From the NCBI GenBank assembly GCA_963663365.2, contig CAXXIH010000003.1, positions 788,462-852,461 of the forward strand: 64,000 nucleotides of DNA, written 5' to 3'. Shown here one piece after another: positions 45,133-54,563 of this stretch. This DNA is from G963663365 sp963663365 (GTDB taxonomy: Bacteria > Hinthialibacterota > Hinthialibacteria > Hinthialibacterales > G963663365). Both the position numbers and the translations under genes were made by a program. Positions within the stretch are counted from its first letter, which is position 1; the number at the start of each line of letters is the position of its first letter. The notes beneath the pieces are model-generated. The model saw nothing but the letters and a program-made list of their open reading frames with translations, was not told the DNA's origin and did no database searches.

Positions 45133-47906
45133 CAATGCACCTCAACGCGAAAAGCGTTACGACCGTTAGTCGACTCTTGCCGTTCAATGATCGCATCTTG
45201 ATATTCTACCTTATAGCCGACTCTTCCGTTACGGTCACGAATCGAGATGACGTCCGGCGCATAGACGCGTGTTCCATCCTCGGGAACGTCCATGAAATAG
45301 ACAACACGCCCATCCAATGTGAGAGTTTGGGGAGTCGTGCTCTTAAGAAGATTCGTACCACTGGTTTGATTGCGGCGATATTGATAGTTCAGATAGGTGG
45401 CTTCAATAGCCGTATATGTCAACCGCCGTGAATTTTGATTATTACGCAACACCATATTTTGCGTAATTAGAACTCCGGTTGCATCGCTCTCAATGCCCGA
45501 ACCTTCGATCCCATCACCATGCGATACGGCAATGATATCAATGCCATTTGTCCATTTAAGACACCAACCACTCCCTTTGGTCATTTCGAGATTTTCGACT
45601 GTTACCGGAAGCGGCTTTCGGTCAGCAAGACTCAAAACATAACTGGTTTGGGTTTCAATTGGATCGATTTCCAGCCGAATCCGCTCTCCCCATGGAGAGG
45701 TAACCGGAATAATCCGTCGAAGCCCGCCATGCTGAGCAATAAAATTCACACGTTGATTACGGGAAGGTTCTTCTTTGGCAGGTTCTTCGACACTATTTTG
45801 CATGGCCAAACGTTCCGCCCTTTGCTGAAGCCGTTCTTCGATGTCCGGAATTTCCAAATTCCTCTTCTCGACCTTGGGTTTTATTAAAATATGTTCAGGA
45901 GAGTCTCCCGGCCGTGTGGCTTCCTCATCCCCAAGAAGCTGGATGTCGATGTTGTAGCGTGGAAGCGCATCTTCTCCCCGGGATTTCACGATCACCCAGG
46001 CCAACCGTTGGGCAAACGAGAGTCTTTTACGAAGAATATGCCAACGATCTGTTCGTCCCGGAGTGCGCCAAATCCGGACATACGGGCTGCTTAATAAATC
46101 CTGTTCCGGAGCGTTGATGGCCGGTGGAAGCCGATCATCGGGCCAACGTTCGAGCCACCTCCAGGGCGCCTCATGGTCAACCAATAAATGGCCACATACG
46201 CTTTCATTGCTCTTGCTAAATGGAACATCTTGATGTGTGGCCCAAAGCAAGTCCTCACCATTATCGCCAACCTTAAGAAGACTCATACCGGCGCCAAGTT
46301 TCGGTATGAGTCCTGAGGCTTCTTCCGAAAACGATTTGACACGATTTCCCGGGCTTGGAATTGGATGAAGCATAGAACCGATATGAGAAGACTTTCTATG
46401 AGTCAATTCAAACCACATATCCGCCGCCAAACTTTTGGGTTGCTCCCCGGCCCGGCTTTGAAGCCAAGGCGCCCATGCGGTAGGTTGAGGAATAAAGTAT
46501 TTCGGTCTCCATAATTCAGCTGGAATGAGAGGAACAGCATCTTCCTCTTCCGGTTCCTGTTTCGGACGCACAACAAACCGATTTCTATAAATATCGCGTA
46601 AATGCTGAAGCGCCTCACGCTTGCTCTTCGAATCCTCTGTCATACGCCGTTCATATGGCTTTTCGGTTTCCTGCGGCTCTTCGGTCTCCACTTCTGTCGC
46701 AGCAACCTCGGCAACCACTTCTTCTTCCTTTTTGTCAGGGAGATAGTAATGCGGAATTTCAGGCATTCCATAAACAAGCAAATCACCCAATACCGGCGGC
46801 CAACCCTCAAAGGGTTTTTCTGAGAAATGACTAAAAAACGGATTGAGACATCCCCGCGTGTCCGGCACCCAAGAAAGGGCGATGGCCCGAACGAATGAGT
46901 TCATATCGTATCGCAGTATTACCGGGCCGCCCTGACGCAATACAATCTCACGTAAAACGTCGATCAACCACAACGCCTCAGCGGCCGTATCAAATCCCTC
47001 GGATAAAAAATCCTCAGGGCGCATGCCCTTTAGATCCTCTTCGAGGTTCAAGATTGAAGCGTGCAGTTCGCTCAGCCAATACAGGCGAACATTATCGTTA
47101 TATTTGCTACGGCTTTCGGCATGGTCCAATGCCGATAAAAGAATTATGGATAGGGCATTACCCATCTCTGATAGGATTCTTGTGGGGCCCGGTTTAAGGC
47201 TGTTACGAATATCTCCAACGCGGCGTTGTCTTTGGTAGGCCCTCAAAACATCCGATAAACCGGGACGCTCATGCGTCTCCAGGCTCTGGTACAGAAGATC
47301 AAAAGAAAGCGTTGCCGCTACCATCAACCTTGCTTCAACAAGCGCACCTGATTCCGTGATTCCTTCTACCGTCAAATCATTCCGGATATTGGGCAGTTCT
47401 GTTTCTAAAAGATGCCGTACAACTCTTTGACAACCCGAACGCAAATGGCGTTCGTTTTCAATTACGGATACATATGAGGCTTCAAGGAGAGCTTGGGCGG
47501 CGTACTGAGCATGATCCGGTGAAGCCAGAACCAAACCCAGATTTTTTTCTCCTGACCAGAAATCGTCGCCCAGATACGCATCTGCCTCCGGATTAAAATA
47601 GTCTCGTGCCCGGTCCCAAAGCGCTTGGAATGAATCCCGGAAAAGTTTGTGACGTTGGCGGCGGACAATATCCGCACGGGTTTCTGAATCGTAGAGTAAG
47701 ACCGGCAACGTCTGATTTACGGCCCAATCGAGAACCGATCCCATAGAACGGCTGCGGGTGTTGGCAGCCACAAGAATGCGATCATTACCGTTTGTCTCAG
47801 CGGAAATGGCCACTTGGGTAAATGTAAAGACAAGAGCACACAGCAGTATGGGAAACCCTATGCCGCCGGTCCTGTCATGGCGGTTCGTGTAATGACATAA
47901 ATTCAT
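45132..47906 (-). CDS. Large exported protein, possibly lyase-like; function unknown
   Basis: About 924 residues, not securely recognised. A signal peptide (FPILLCALVFTFTQVAISAE) is followed by ~300 helical residues with the flavour of the alpha/alpha toroid of polysaccharide lyases (LFRDSFQALWDRARDYFNPE, and GEKNLGLVLASPDHAQYAAQ). An acidic linker lies around 425-450, and a beta-rich C-terminal half has several Trp-rich segments. A heparinase II/III-like enzyme is one possibility but no catalytic motif was identified. The gene is translationally coupled to glcD by a TGATG overlap. ATG at 47906 is chosen over a TTG at 47915. Confidence 0.7.
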   Translation of the reverse strand: MNLCHYTNRHDRTGGIGFPILLCALVFTFTQVAISAETNGNDRILVAANTRSRSMGSVLDWAVNQTLPVLLYDSETRADIVRRQRHKLFRDSFQALWDRARDYFNPEADAYLGDDFWSGEKNLGLVLASPDHAQYAAQALLEASYVSVIENERHLRSGCQRVVRHLLETELPNIRNDLTVEGITESGALVEARLMVAATLSFDLLYQSLETHERPGLSDVLRAYQRQRRVGDIRNSLKPGPTRILSEMGNALSIILLSALDHAESRSKYNDNVRLYWLSELHASILNLEEDLKGMRPEDFLSEGFDTAAEALWLIDVLREIVLRQGGPVILRYDMNSFVRAIALSWVPDTRGCLNPFFSHFSEKPFEGWPPVLGDLLVYGMPEIPHYYLPDKKEEEVVAEVAATEVETEEPQETEKPYERRMTEDSKSKREALQHLRDIYRNRFVVRPKQEPEEEDAVPLIPAELWRPKYFIPQPTAWAPWLQSRAGEQPKSLAADMWFELTHRKSSHIGSMLHPIPSPGNRVKSFSEEASGLIPKLGAGMSLLKVGDNGEDLLWATHQDVPFSKSNESVCGHLLVDHEAPWRWLERWPDDRLPPAINAPEQDLLSSPYVRIWRTPGRTDRWHILRKRLSFAQRLAWVIVKSRGEDALPRYNIDIQLLGDEEATRPGDSPEHILIKPKVEKRNLEIPDIEERLQQRAERLAMQNSVEEPAKEEPSRNQRVNFIAQHGGLRRIIPVTSPWGERIRLEIDPIETQTSYVLSLADRKPLPVTVENLEMTKGSGWCLKWTNGIDIIAVSHGDGIEGSGIESDATGVLITQNMVLRNNQNSRRLTYTAIEATYLNYQYRRNQTSGTNLLKSTTPQTLTLDGRVVYFMDVPEDGTRVYAPDVISIRDRNGRVGYKVEYQDAIIERQESTNGRNAFRVEVH

Positions 47907-47976
47907 ATCGGACAAGAGAGTAACGATGCGGGGATCAAAATGACAAGCATAAGCCCAAATAGAATTCCAGAATCGT

Positions 47977-49350
47977 CTAATTCAGGCGGAACACAAACTC
48001 AATCAAAACAAGAACCAAAGGTTTTAAAAGCCCCGAGGCAAAAACGATCCCTAATGTGCCGAGGCATCCTCGCTTAAAGAAAAACGCCACCGCCCCAAAG
48101 TAAAGCAAAGTTGGTGCGGCCATGGCGACATAGATAATAGGCCCCAGATTTACACCTGCTTCCATAAACGCATATATGCCAGCCACCAGATAAAACTCGA
48201 TCATTGTCACAATAAGCAACGGAATGGTCGCAAGAGTCGTGAGGATGGCGTCTTCTTTCCACTCTTCATTCCATTTCATGGAGTTGCTGCACAACACCAC
48301 AAATCTGGCCCCCAAGAAAAGCGCAATCATTCCCGCAACGACATTCGCGAAAAACCGGCCCCAAGCGAACCTGCCGAAGAATCCTCCTTTTCGCATCGGG
48401 GCGTGGGCCGAACCTGCTGGTTGTATTCCGGCCAAAGATTGGGAGGTTAGATCAACATTACTGATATGAAGTGTATATGTTCGCGGCCGGACTGTTGCTG
48501 CCACCTCACATTTGATGGGCACGGTAGCTCCCGGTGTGACATTCGAAATTGTGAAAAAGGCCGCGCCTATCTCATGCTTTTGGCCCTGCAAGGCGATGTG
48601 GATTTCAGCGTTTTTGAGCCATTGAGATGATAAATTCTCGAATTCGCCCATAATCGTTCCCGAACATGGCATCTCTTCGCGGGCCAGCGGAAGGATTCCC
48701 TTCTTCTTAAAACGGATTTCATGAATCGCGAAGATCGTACCGAGGCCAGGTTCGGAGGTTTCAACCAAGATGGAACCTTCAGATGGTTTCTGAAAGAAAC
48801 GGCTGTCTTGACCGGTAGAGATCGGTATCCAACGGAGGATCAAGTATCCGGCTGTCAACAGCGCAAAAAATAAAAATGCATATTTGATGATAGGCAACAA
48901 ACGGGATTGTGGTATCGGCTCATGACAGTAAGGGCAATATAACCTTTCCCTGGCAAATTCATGTTGACAATTAGGGCAGGTACGGCGCGCCCAGAATGGC
49001 CGGTTCAGAGCAGGAGCATCGAACTGTGGGGCCCCCGAACCCGGGAGAAGACTTCGATGCTCGATGGGCTTTCGCGTATCGGAATTTTGAAGCAGATCCC
49101 GCAACCGAAGTGCTTCGGAGTGTTCCGGATCAATCTCCAAACACCGTGTCAAATAATCCTTGGCCTCTTCGTTTTCAGCGATGGCCCAAAGTACCGCGGC
49201 GGTAAGATAGAGGCTGGCAGATGTCATTTCACCTGCCTCTTCGATTTCGCGAAGTAGATACAAAGCCTCTGTGTAATACTTTTCAGAGGCGAGCTTTTTG
49301 GCCTCTTCAAGTTTGGTGTGCAATCGCCCCTTGTCCTCTCCAATCCCCAA
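47977..49350 (-). CDS. TPR, zinc-ribbon and multi-span membrane protein
   Basis: Up to 457 residues. An N-terminal TPR-like region (~12-85) precedes a double-CxxC zinc ribbon (C125, C128, C139, C142). A membrane span (~150-170) follows, then a beta-rich outside domain (~185-305), and about three to four C-terminal spans. The family is unknown. Combining a cytoplasmic TPR and zinc ribbon with a C-terminal membrane bundle suggests a sensor or assembly role, but this is inference. The TTG at 49350 has no clear ribosome site; another TTG at 49323 with AAGGGG upstream is possible. Confidence 0.7.
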   Translation of the reverse strand: MGIGEDKGRLHTKLEEAKKLASEKYYTEALYLLREIEEAGEMTSASLYLTAAVLWAIAENEEAKDYLTRCLEIDPEHSEALRLRDLLQNSDTRKPIEHRSLLPGSGAPQFDAPALNRPFWARRTCPNCQHEFARERLYCPYCHEPIPQSRLLPIIKYAFLFFALLTAGYLILRWIPISTGQDSRFFQKPSEGSILVETSEPGLGTIFAIHEIRFKKKGILPLAREEMPCSGTIMGEFENLSSQWLKNAEIHIALQGQKHEIGAAFFTISNVTPGATVPIKCEVAATVRPRTYTLHISNVDLTSQSLAGIQPAGSAHAPMRKGGFFGRFAWGRFFANVVAGMIALFLGARFVVLCSNSMKWNEEWKEDAILTTLATIPLLIVTMIEFYLVAGIYAFMEAGVNLGPIIYVAMAAPTLLYFGAVAFFFKRGCLGTLGIVFASGLLKPLVLVLIEFVFRLN

Positions 49351-49436
49351 GATTCAACAAAGACCGAACAGCATAGGAGACAGCGCTGTCATCCGCCTTC
49401 AAGAATAACGCAAAACACGCCTACCTGTCCGGCGGC

Positions 49437-49458
49437 TTTGGGTACTATACTACCCAAA
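49437..49458 (+). promoter_or_regulatory. Palindrome over a possible -10 box
   Basis: TTTGGGTA (49437-49444) and TACCCAAA (49451-49458) are perfect 8-bp arms around CTATAC. TATACT (49446-49451) inside could be a -10 box for the gene starting at 49473. The -35 is poor. It looks like an operator-type site. Confidence 0.4.
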
Positions 49459-49472
49459 TTCAAGTTACATCC

Positions 49473-50153
49473 ATGAGCCAGCAGAATTACGAAGACATAA
49501 CCGGTTTCCGCATTTGGCCCTGGGGCACGAACATCGCGCAGATTCTTCCCGATGTCCCGGAAGAGGCGACCTGTGCGCAAATGGAAGTGGCCGGTTTCGA
49601 CAATGCCGAAGAACTTCTTGATAAATTCGAGATCACTTTGGCTGAGCGAAGTTCCGCGGCACAGTTTGTGAATGCGGAAGGTCCCCTGCACCGTTTCGAT
49701 GCCACGGTCACATTGGGGCATGACTATCCGCATTTAACATGGTATGAAGAGTTATTGGAGTTCCCCGTCCGGATCGAACTGCGTTTTTTGGCAATCCAAC
49801 GTCCCGTGCTTAGCCAGGCCGCCATTATCCCCAAGACCGTCTATAAACATTTTGAGGCTGATCTGCCCCATCAGGAACGGAAACGGCGTACCAAGGAGTT
49901 TCTTGAACAGCTCTGCACACGGTATGAGATGGTCCATCAAATACTGACTGAAAAATACGGGCGGCCGCGCCGAAGCAGTTATGGTACGGAGCAACACCGT
50001 TACTGGGAGGCTGTTTGGGAACGCCCCTCGGGTGCCGTACAACTTTTATTGGGGGGCACGCATTGTCCCTATGATTTCTGGATTTCCTATTGTCCGAAAA
50101 AACACGTCATGATCGCTGATGAAAAGGCCCAAGAGGCTTATCGAAAACTCTAG
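49473..50153 (+). CDS. Uncharacterised 226-residue protein
   Basis: A cytoplasmic-looking protein without signal peptide or membrane span. It is an alpha/beta mix rich in aromatic residues (ITGFRIWPWGTNIAQILPDV; HRYWEAVWERPSGAVQLLLG). No family recognised. It is transcribed rightward between two leftward gene groups and ends 7 bp from the convergent coiled-coil gene. A palindrome covers its probable promoter. Confidence 0.75.
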   Translation: MSQQNYEDITGFRIWPWGTNIAQILPDVPEEATCAQMEVAGFDNAEELLDKFEITLAERSSAAQFVNAEGPLHRFDATVTLGHDYPHLTWYEELLEFPVRIELRFLAIQRPVLSQAAIIPKTVYKHFEADLPHQERKRRTKEFLEQLCTRYEMVHQILTEKYGRPRRSSYGTEQHRYWEAVWERPSGAVQLLLGGTHCPYDFWISYCPKKHVMIADEKAQEAYRKL

Positions 50154-50159
50154 TTTCGA

Positions 50160-51470
50160 TCAATACGCAAAGATAGATGTATCTTTCTTCCAATCATCTA
50201 AATGCCCATCCTGTTTAAAATTGCCGGTGCGATAGGTACGCACGGTCTGGCCTTCGTTTCCGGATTGCTGTCCAAAACCGCCAAAAGATCTAATATGATT
50301 TGCGCTTGATGCTTTAAGTTTGGCCAAGACATCGCCGTATTGTTCCTGCGCTTTTTGCATTTCCTCTTGGACCTTTTTCATTACAGAATCAGGGCCGGCA
50401 AATAAATCTTCTTTCATTTCAGCTATTTCTTCACTCAGCTGTTGGTGCTGCATCTCCAAATCCTGCATTTCATGCTGTAAATGTTCTGTATTTTGTTCAG
50501 TTTTCTCACGTTCAACATCAAATAATTCTCTTTTTTCACGCAATTGTCTTTCCACATCCCGAAGTTCTCTTTCTTTATCACGGCGATCCCGGCGGACTTC
50601 ACGTACCTCATCCGCATAGTGTTCCGAATCGCCACGGAGTTTTTCAATTTCCTCTTTATAATCTTCAAGCACAGCCTGCAGATCATGGTCGGGGATGGCC
50701 TCGTTATCCGTTGGCGCAACGGATGATATCACCGGAGGAAGCACAGAGACATTTTTAAAAAACGTATGCACGTTTTGCACTCCGCTGCCATTGGTTCCGA
50801 ATACCGAAACCACAATCTCCTCGCCCCGCTTAAGCCCCCGGATTCGCGGACCATAAACATGAATCGCTTCTAACACCGCTTTATCCAGACGCTCTACCAA
50901 ATCACGCCAGGTCTCCTCTTCATTTGCGCCAAAGGGGAATCGTCCTGATTTCGTATTAAAAACAAAGGCATTCCAATCACCTGCGTTGTTTCTTGCCCTT
51001 CTGCCGCGTTTCTGTGCTTTATCATCATCCGTTTTTTTGACTTCTTCCCATAGATCGGAACTTGGTTCTTCTGTTTTTTCCGGCTCTTCGGAATCAGGGG
51101 GGTCGGTGACATTAAAATTGACTTCACAACTAAAAAATACGCCAAGGCCCTCTATATACCAGCCCTGCACTCCCTCACGGAAAAGGTTAGATGGTTCAAA
51201 ATGCCCCGGAAGGTTCTCTTCCAAAATGCGTTCGATAACACCGGCCATGATGCCGATATCCTCACGAAGTTCCGTAATGCGCGGATCTTCGGATTTTGCA
51301 GGTTCCGATTCCTCAAATAATGTATTCGATGGCTCCTCGGGGGTAAACAATGGCGGGTCTTCTGTGTCCTTGTCGGCCCAGGCATTTGACAAGCATAAGA
51401 ATGTAACTGCAACCGTAAGAATGGAGACTGATATAATGCTTTGTCGTTGTTGAAGAAGTAAACGGAACAT
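50160..51470 (-). CDS. Exported coiled-coil protein
   Basis: 436 residues. A signal peptide (cleavage near NAWADKDT) leads to an acidic N-terminal part. A domain around 95-250 includes repeated EEVKKTDDDKAQKR-type charged runs and a beta-rich part. A long coiled coil (~270-400) has heptads such as VRRDRRDKERELRDVERQL. AAGGAG lies upstream of the ATG. It is the third leftward gene after the ECF sigma factor and anti-sigma genes, so it may be a target or partner of that regulator. Function unknown. Confidence 0.75.
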   Translation of the reverse strand: MFRLLLQQRQSIISVSILTVAVTFLCLSNAWADKDTEDPPLFTPEEPSNTLFEESEPAKSEDPRITELREDIGIMAGVIERILEENLPGHFEPSNLFREGVQGWYIEGLGVFFSCEVNFNVTDPPDSEEPEKTEEPSSDLWEEVKKTDDDKAQKRGRRARNNAGDWNAFVFNTKSGRFPFGANEEETWRDLVERLDKAVLEAIHVYGPRIRGLKRGEEIVVSVFGTNGSGVQNVHTFFKNVSVLPPVISSVAPTDNEAIPDHDLQAVLEDYKEEIEKLRGDSEHYADEVREVRRDRRDKERELRDVERQLREKRELFDVEREKTEQNTEHLQHEMQDLEMQHQQLSEEIAEMKEDLFAGPDSVMKKVQEEMQKAQEQYGDVLAKLKASSANHIRSFGGFGQQSGNEGQTVRTYRTGNFKQDGHLDDWKKDTSIFAY

Positions 51471-51553
51471 TCTATTTCTCCTTATATAATTACTTATCGA
51501 AAGAACATCCGGCCGGGCCTGTGCCGGAAGACCGTCTTTATATCGTTCTTGTA

Positions 51554-52282
51554 CTAATAATCTTTTGATACGGTTTCACCCTGCGCCGGTTCTTTTATCC
51601 CTTCCCAGGCATCCGGAGGAGATGAAGAATAAACGTACATTGGCGCATCTAACCGGGCGCGTTTTACTAGTTCCTGGAATGTATTTCTCAATTCCCGGCG
51701 GTCCTCGATACGTTGTTGATTCACGAGTTCATAGAGCGCCTGAATTTGTTTTCCCTGTGCCTCAGATTCATTCATCAGTTGTGCGATATAAGGAGCCATA
51801 ACCGTAGCCATTTCTTCCGTAATTTCTCCGCGTAACCGTTGTTCATCCAATGCCGCCGCTTCGGGCATTTTCCCGATAGCAAGACGAGTGGAACCGATTT
51901 GAATCGAAACGCCTTGTGTCCACAGCAACGCCAATAGGCAAGCCGCTGCCGCTGATCCGGTTAGCCAATACATGATCTTTTTACGGTGTTGCCGGTTGGC
52001 CTGTTTTTGATTCAGGATCATGCCGTTTTTCAACGCCTGAATTTCGCCATCGGAAAGTGGAATATCAGGTTTCCCGCAATTCCCAAGCCCCTGAACGATG
52101 GCCTCATACTGTTCTTGTACTTCGCACAATTCCGGATGCTCTTCCAGATAGGCATTCACTGCGGCCTCTTCATTTTCAGGAAGTGGCTCATACAGACGGA
52201 TGACTAATCGTTCACGCACCCACTCTTCTTGTGCTTGCTCAGAATCAAACTGTTGTTGGTCTAGATTGTTGTTCTCGTTCAT
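51554..52282 (-). CDS. Probable membrane-bound anti-sigma factor
   Basis: 242 residues. The N-terminal ~85 residues resemble the helical anti-sigma domain (RLYEPLPENEEAAVNAYLEE) but lack the HxxxCxxC zinc motif. One membrane span follows (~106-122, WLTGSAAAACLLALLW), and an extracytoplasmic coiled-coil region precedes the C-terminus. It starts 62 bp after the ECF sigma stop, with GAGG six bases before the ATG. Assignment rests mainly on gene order and topology. Confidence 0.7.
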   Translation of the reverse strand: MNENNNLDQQQFDSEQAQEEWVRERLVIRLYEPLPENEEAAVNAYLEEHPELCEVQEQYEAIVQGLGNCGKPDIPLSDGEIQALKNGMILNQKQANRQHRKKIMYWLTGSAAAACLLALLWTQGVSIQIGSTRLAIGKMPEAAALDEQRLRGEITEEMATVMAPYIAQLMNESEAQGKQIQALYELVNQQRIEDRRELRNTFQELVKRARLDAPMYVYSSSPPDAWEGIKEPAQGETVSKDY

Positions 52283-52343
52283 GGCTTACCTCGCAGCCTG
52301 CTTTTGCTGCATTACGCTTGGCGAGTCATTTTCAGATGATCGT

Positions 52344-52904
52344 CTATAATTCATGTCCCCGCGCGGTCAGTTCTATGCGCAAACGTTCAAAACTCCGGTA
52401 CAACCTCGATTTCACGGTGCTGGTGGGAATGCCTAGCACCTGACCAATTTCTTCGAATGTTATGTTGTCCCCGGTCTTCATGGCGATAATGCTTTGATCC
52501 AATTCGGAAAGTGTTGCCATCGCTTCTTCAAGCGCTGTCTTGGTTTCACCTCCGGCCGCCCGGTTTCTTGGCAGATTGCGTTCGGAGCTACTGGGATGAG
52601 ATTCATCCTTGAGTTCCTCCAAAGAATCCAAAGGAACCACTTTTCGGCGATAAAGTTGGTCGATAGCCAGATTGTGGGCCAGACGGTAAATCCAAGTCTG
52701 AAAACTGGCCCGGCTGCGGTCATAGCGGTCTAACACGCGGAACAGTTTGCAGAAAAGATCCTGCCGAAGATCCTGCGCGCGTTCGGTGTCGCCCGAAAGC
52801 CAGAAGAAATATCGCAACATTGGACGGTCATAGCGCCGGACCAAGGTCTCCAAGGCATAGGTGTTACCGGCCTGAGCTTCAGCCACAATCTGCTCGTCGT
52901 TCAA
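52344..52904 (-). CDS. ECF-type RNA polymerase sigma factor
   Basis: About 186 residues. Region 2 is clear (RYDRPMLRYFFWLSGDTERAQDLRQD and FQTWIYRLAHNLAIDQLYRR) and region 4 is ITFEEIGQVLGIPTSTVKSRLYRSFERLR. There is no region 3, as in ECF factors. The start is uncertain: TTG at 52904 has GAGG six bases upstream; TTG at 52922 gives a slightly longer form without a ribosome site. It is followed by its likely anti-sigma gene. Confidence 0.87.
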   Translation of the reverse strand: MNDEQIVAEAQAGNTYALETLVRRYDRPMLRYFFWLSGDTERAQDLRQDLFCKLFRVLDRYDRSRASFQTWIYRLAHNLAIDQLYRRKVVPLDSLEELKDESHPSSSERNLPRNRAAGGETKTALEEAMATLSELDQSIIAMKTGDNITFEEIGQVLGIPTSTVKSRLYRSFERLRIELTARGHEL

Positions 52905-52987
52905 AACCAACCTCAAGGTCAAAGTCTTAAAATCGATTCTCTACAATGATTACGGATAGAGAAGGTATTTGGACGCAAAATGATAAA

Positions 52988-53020
52988 CAAAAAAAAGCCA
53001 TGCACTTTCGCACATGGCAC
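52988..53020 (-). terminator. Rho-independent terminator of the TadG-like gene
   Basis: On the minus strand GCCATG (53018-53013 approximately) pairs with CATGGC, loop TGCGAAAGTG, then eight T residues. It is about 35 bp after the TadG-like stop and separates it from the sigma-factor gene. Confidence 0.75.
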
Positions 53021-53052
53021 AATTTTAGAAAATCCGTTTCACCCAAACAGGA

Positions 53053-54327
53053 TTACCTTGTAAGCGAGAGTTTGTAGATCAAGCCGGATCCCTCCATGGC
53101 CGGATTGGTTTTGGCAAGCGGCGTTGTTATTTGAGTTGGCTGGACTACGAAATTGATTTTATAGGTTTGATAGGACCAGGTGGAATCGACGACGGTCACA
53201 GCCTTGTATTCCGTGACTTCGTAGTAGTTGGTTATTGCGCAGCAGGTTTCGGGCATGGGGCCGATCAGCTCACCGCGTAACCCGGAAAACACCTCATCGA
53301 GGGGATTCGCGCACGCCATCTGGCTGGCGGGAATCACCGAACGGTAAAGCGGCACAATCCGGGTCTGGCCTTTGATATTCAGCAAAGCCGTATGCCAGGA
53401 GCTGGACATCCAATTTTCCCCGGGTAGCCATTGGGTCAGGTCGCCACTGCCGTCATCGGCCAGTTCCAGGCCACCGACAAAGTCCAAATCGGCTTGGTTC
53501 ATACCGCTATAGATCTGGCTTTGTACATAACTCGTCCCAACCACATCCGATACGAAAACCGTGCCCACATTGCCCCGCACATCGGGAATACAAAGATTGT
53601 ATTTGTAGGGATAAACAGTGACCTCCGGAATACCGTCACTTTGGCTGCTTGATACCACTCCATCTTCAACTCCGTAGCTGTCGGAGTCACCGGAGCCATC
53701 GGTCTGTTCATACCAGGCACAATCCGCAATGGCGAATGGCAGCATGGGGAGGTTCTGACCCGGCAGCAATTCAAATCCCACAATCCGGTCATCCAATGTT
53801 GCCGTGGCCCTGGCCTCCATACTGACTTCATCGGTGCCCAGCACACGCGCAAAGAAAGTACTTACAGGCCCATTCAACGATTGCGAGCGTTCGCAGACCA
53901 CGGAAACAGAGTTGAAGTTCTGAGGATCGCTGGTATCGAGCGATTCCGAGAAATCCGCCGGATTATCGAGATATCCGGCCACGACCCCGCCATCGGCATA
54001 ATTGGCTTCATTGCGGTCCACAAGCAGGCTGGAGCGGGCTGCTGTATTCAGTGCCGCAAAACTCTCGGCACTGTCGCGTGCCGCGACGATATCGTCCGTA
54101 AGGTCAGGCGTTCCGGTTACAATGTCTTCGTCCTGCAACTGCGATGCCGCAGCTAGGGCCGCTGAGTCGGCCGCCGCCTGTAATTCGGTACGGGTCAAGT
54201 ACATCCAGCCGACATCGACACCCAACGCGGCCATGCCACAGAGAACGGTCAGGCTTATGGCAACTTGTACAATAGTGGCTCCCCGCTCCCCATGCTTACA
54301 GCCCACATAGATTCTATGTGCACTCAT
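53053..54327 (-). CDS. TadG-like (Tad_N) pilus-associated protein
   Basis: 424 residues. The N-terminus (GERGATIVQVAISLTVLCGM) is a Tad/TadE-type hydrophobic signal-anchor with the G-A-T motif. It continues with VDVGWMYLTRTELQAAADSAALAAA, the hallmark of the Tad_N domain. The rest is a long exported beta-rich region. It is normally part of tad/flp pilus loci, but no other tad gene is in the window. ATG at 54327 follows GGAG by six bases. A near-consensus promoter lies upstream and a strong terminator downstream, so it is monocistronic. Confidence 0.85.
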   Translation of the reverse strand: MSAHRIYVGCKHGERGATIVQVAISLTVLCGMAALGVDVGWMYLTRTELQAAADSAALAAASQLQDEDIVTGTPDLTDDIVAARDSAESFAALNTAARSSLLVDRNEANYADGGVVAGYLDNPADFSESLDTSDPQNFNSVSVVCERSQSLNGPVSTFFARVLGTDEVSMEARATATLDDRIVGFELLPGQNLPMLPFAIADCAWYEQTDGSGDSDSYGVEDGVVSSSQSDGIPEVTVYPYKYNLCIPDVRGNVGTVFVSDVVGTSYVQSQIYSGMNQADLDFVGGLELADDGSGDLTQWLPGENWMSSSWHTALLNIKGQTRIVPLYRSVIPASQMACANPLDEVFSGLRGELIGPMPETCCAITNYYEVTEYKAVTVVDSTWSYQTYKINFVVQPTQITTPLAKTNPAMEGSGLIYKLSLTR

Positions 54328-54376
54328 CACTCTCTCTCCTCAATCCCGACACCCAAGAAAAATACTTACTAAAGAT

Positions 54377-54405
54377 AGTATAGTTACCAAAATCTGGGTT
54401 GTCAA
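54377..54405 (-). promoter_or_regulatory. Near-consensus sigma-70 promoter for the TadG-like gene
   Basis: On the minus strand -35 TTGACA (54405-54400) is a perfect match. A 17-bp spacer leads to -10 TATACT (54382-54377, five of six). It lies about 50 bp upstream of the start. Confidence 0.75.
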
Positions 54406-54563
54406 ATAGAATTTCTTGTGGACACACCCATGTTTGTAAACAATACAATACGCATCTTCTTACCTTTCATCCCTCTTATCTGGATTTGCGGGCAAGGTGC
54501 TTGTTTCCTCCGGGTTGCATAGAGCGCCCGTCCCGCTTAGGCTCGCTTCCTTCGGAGGCTCTT

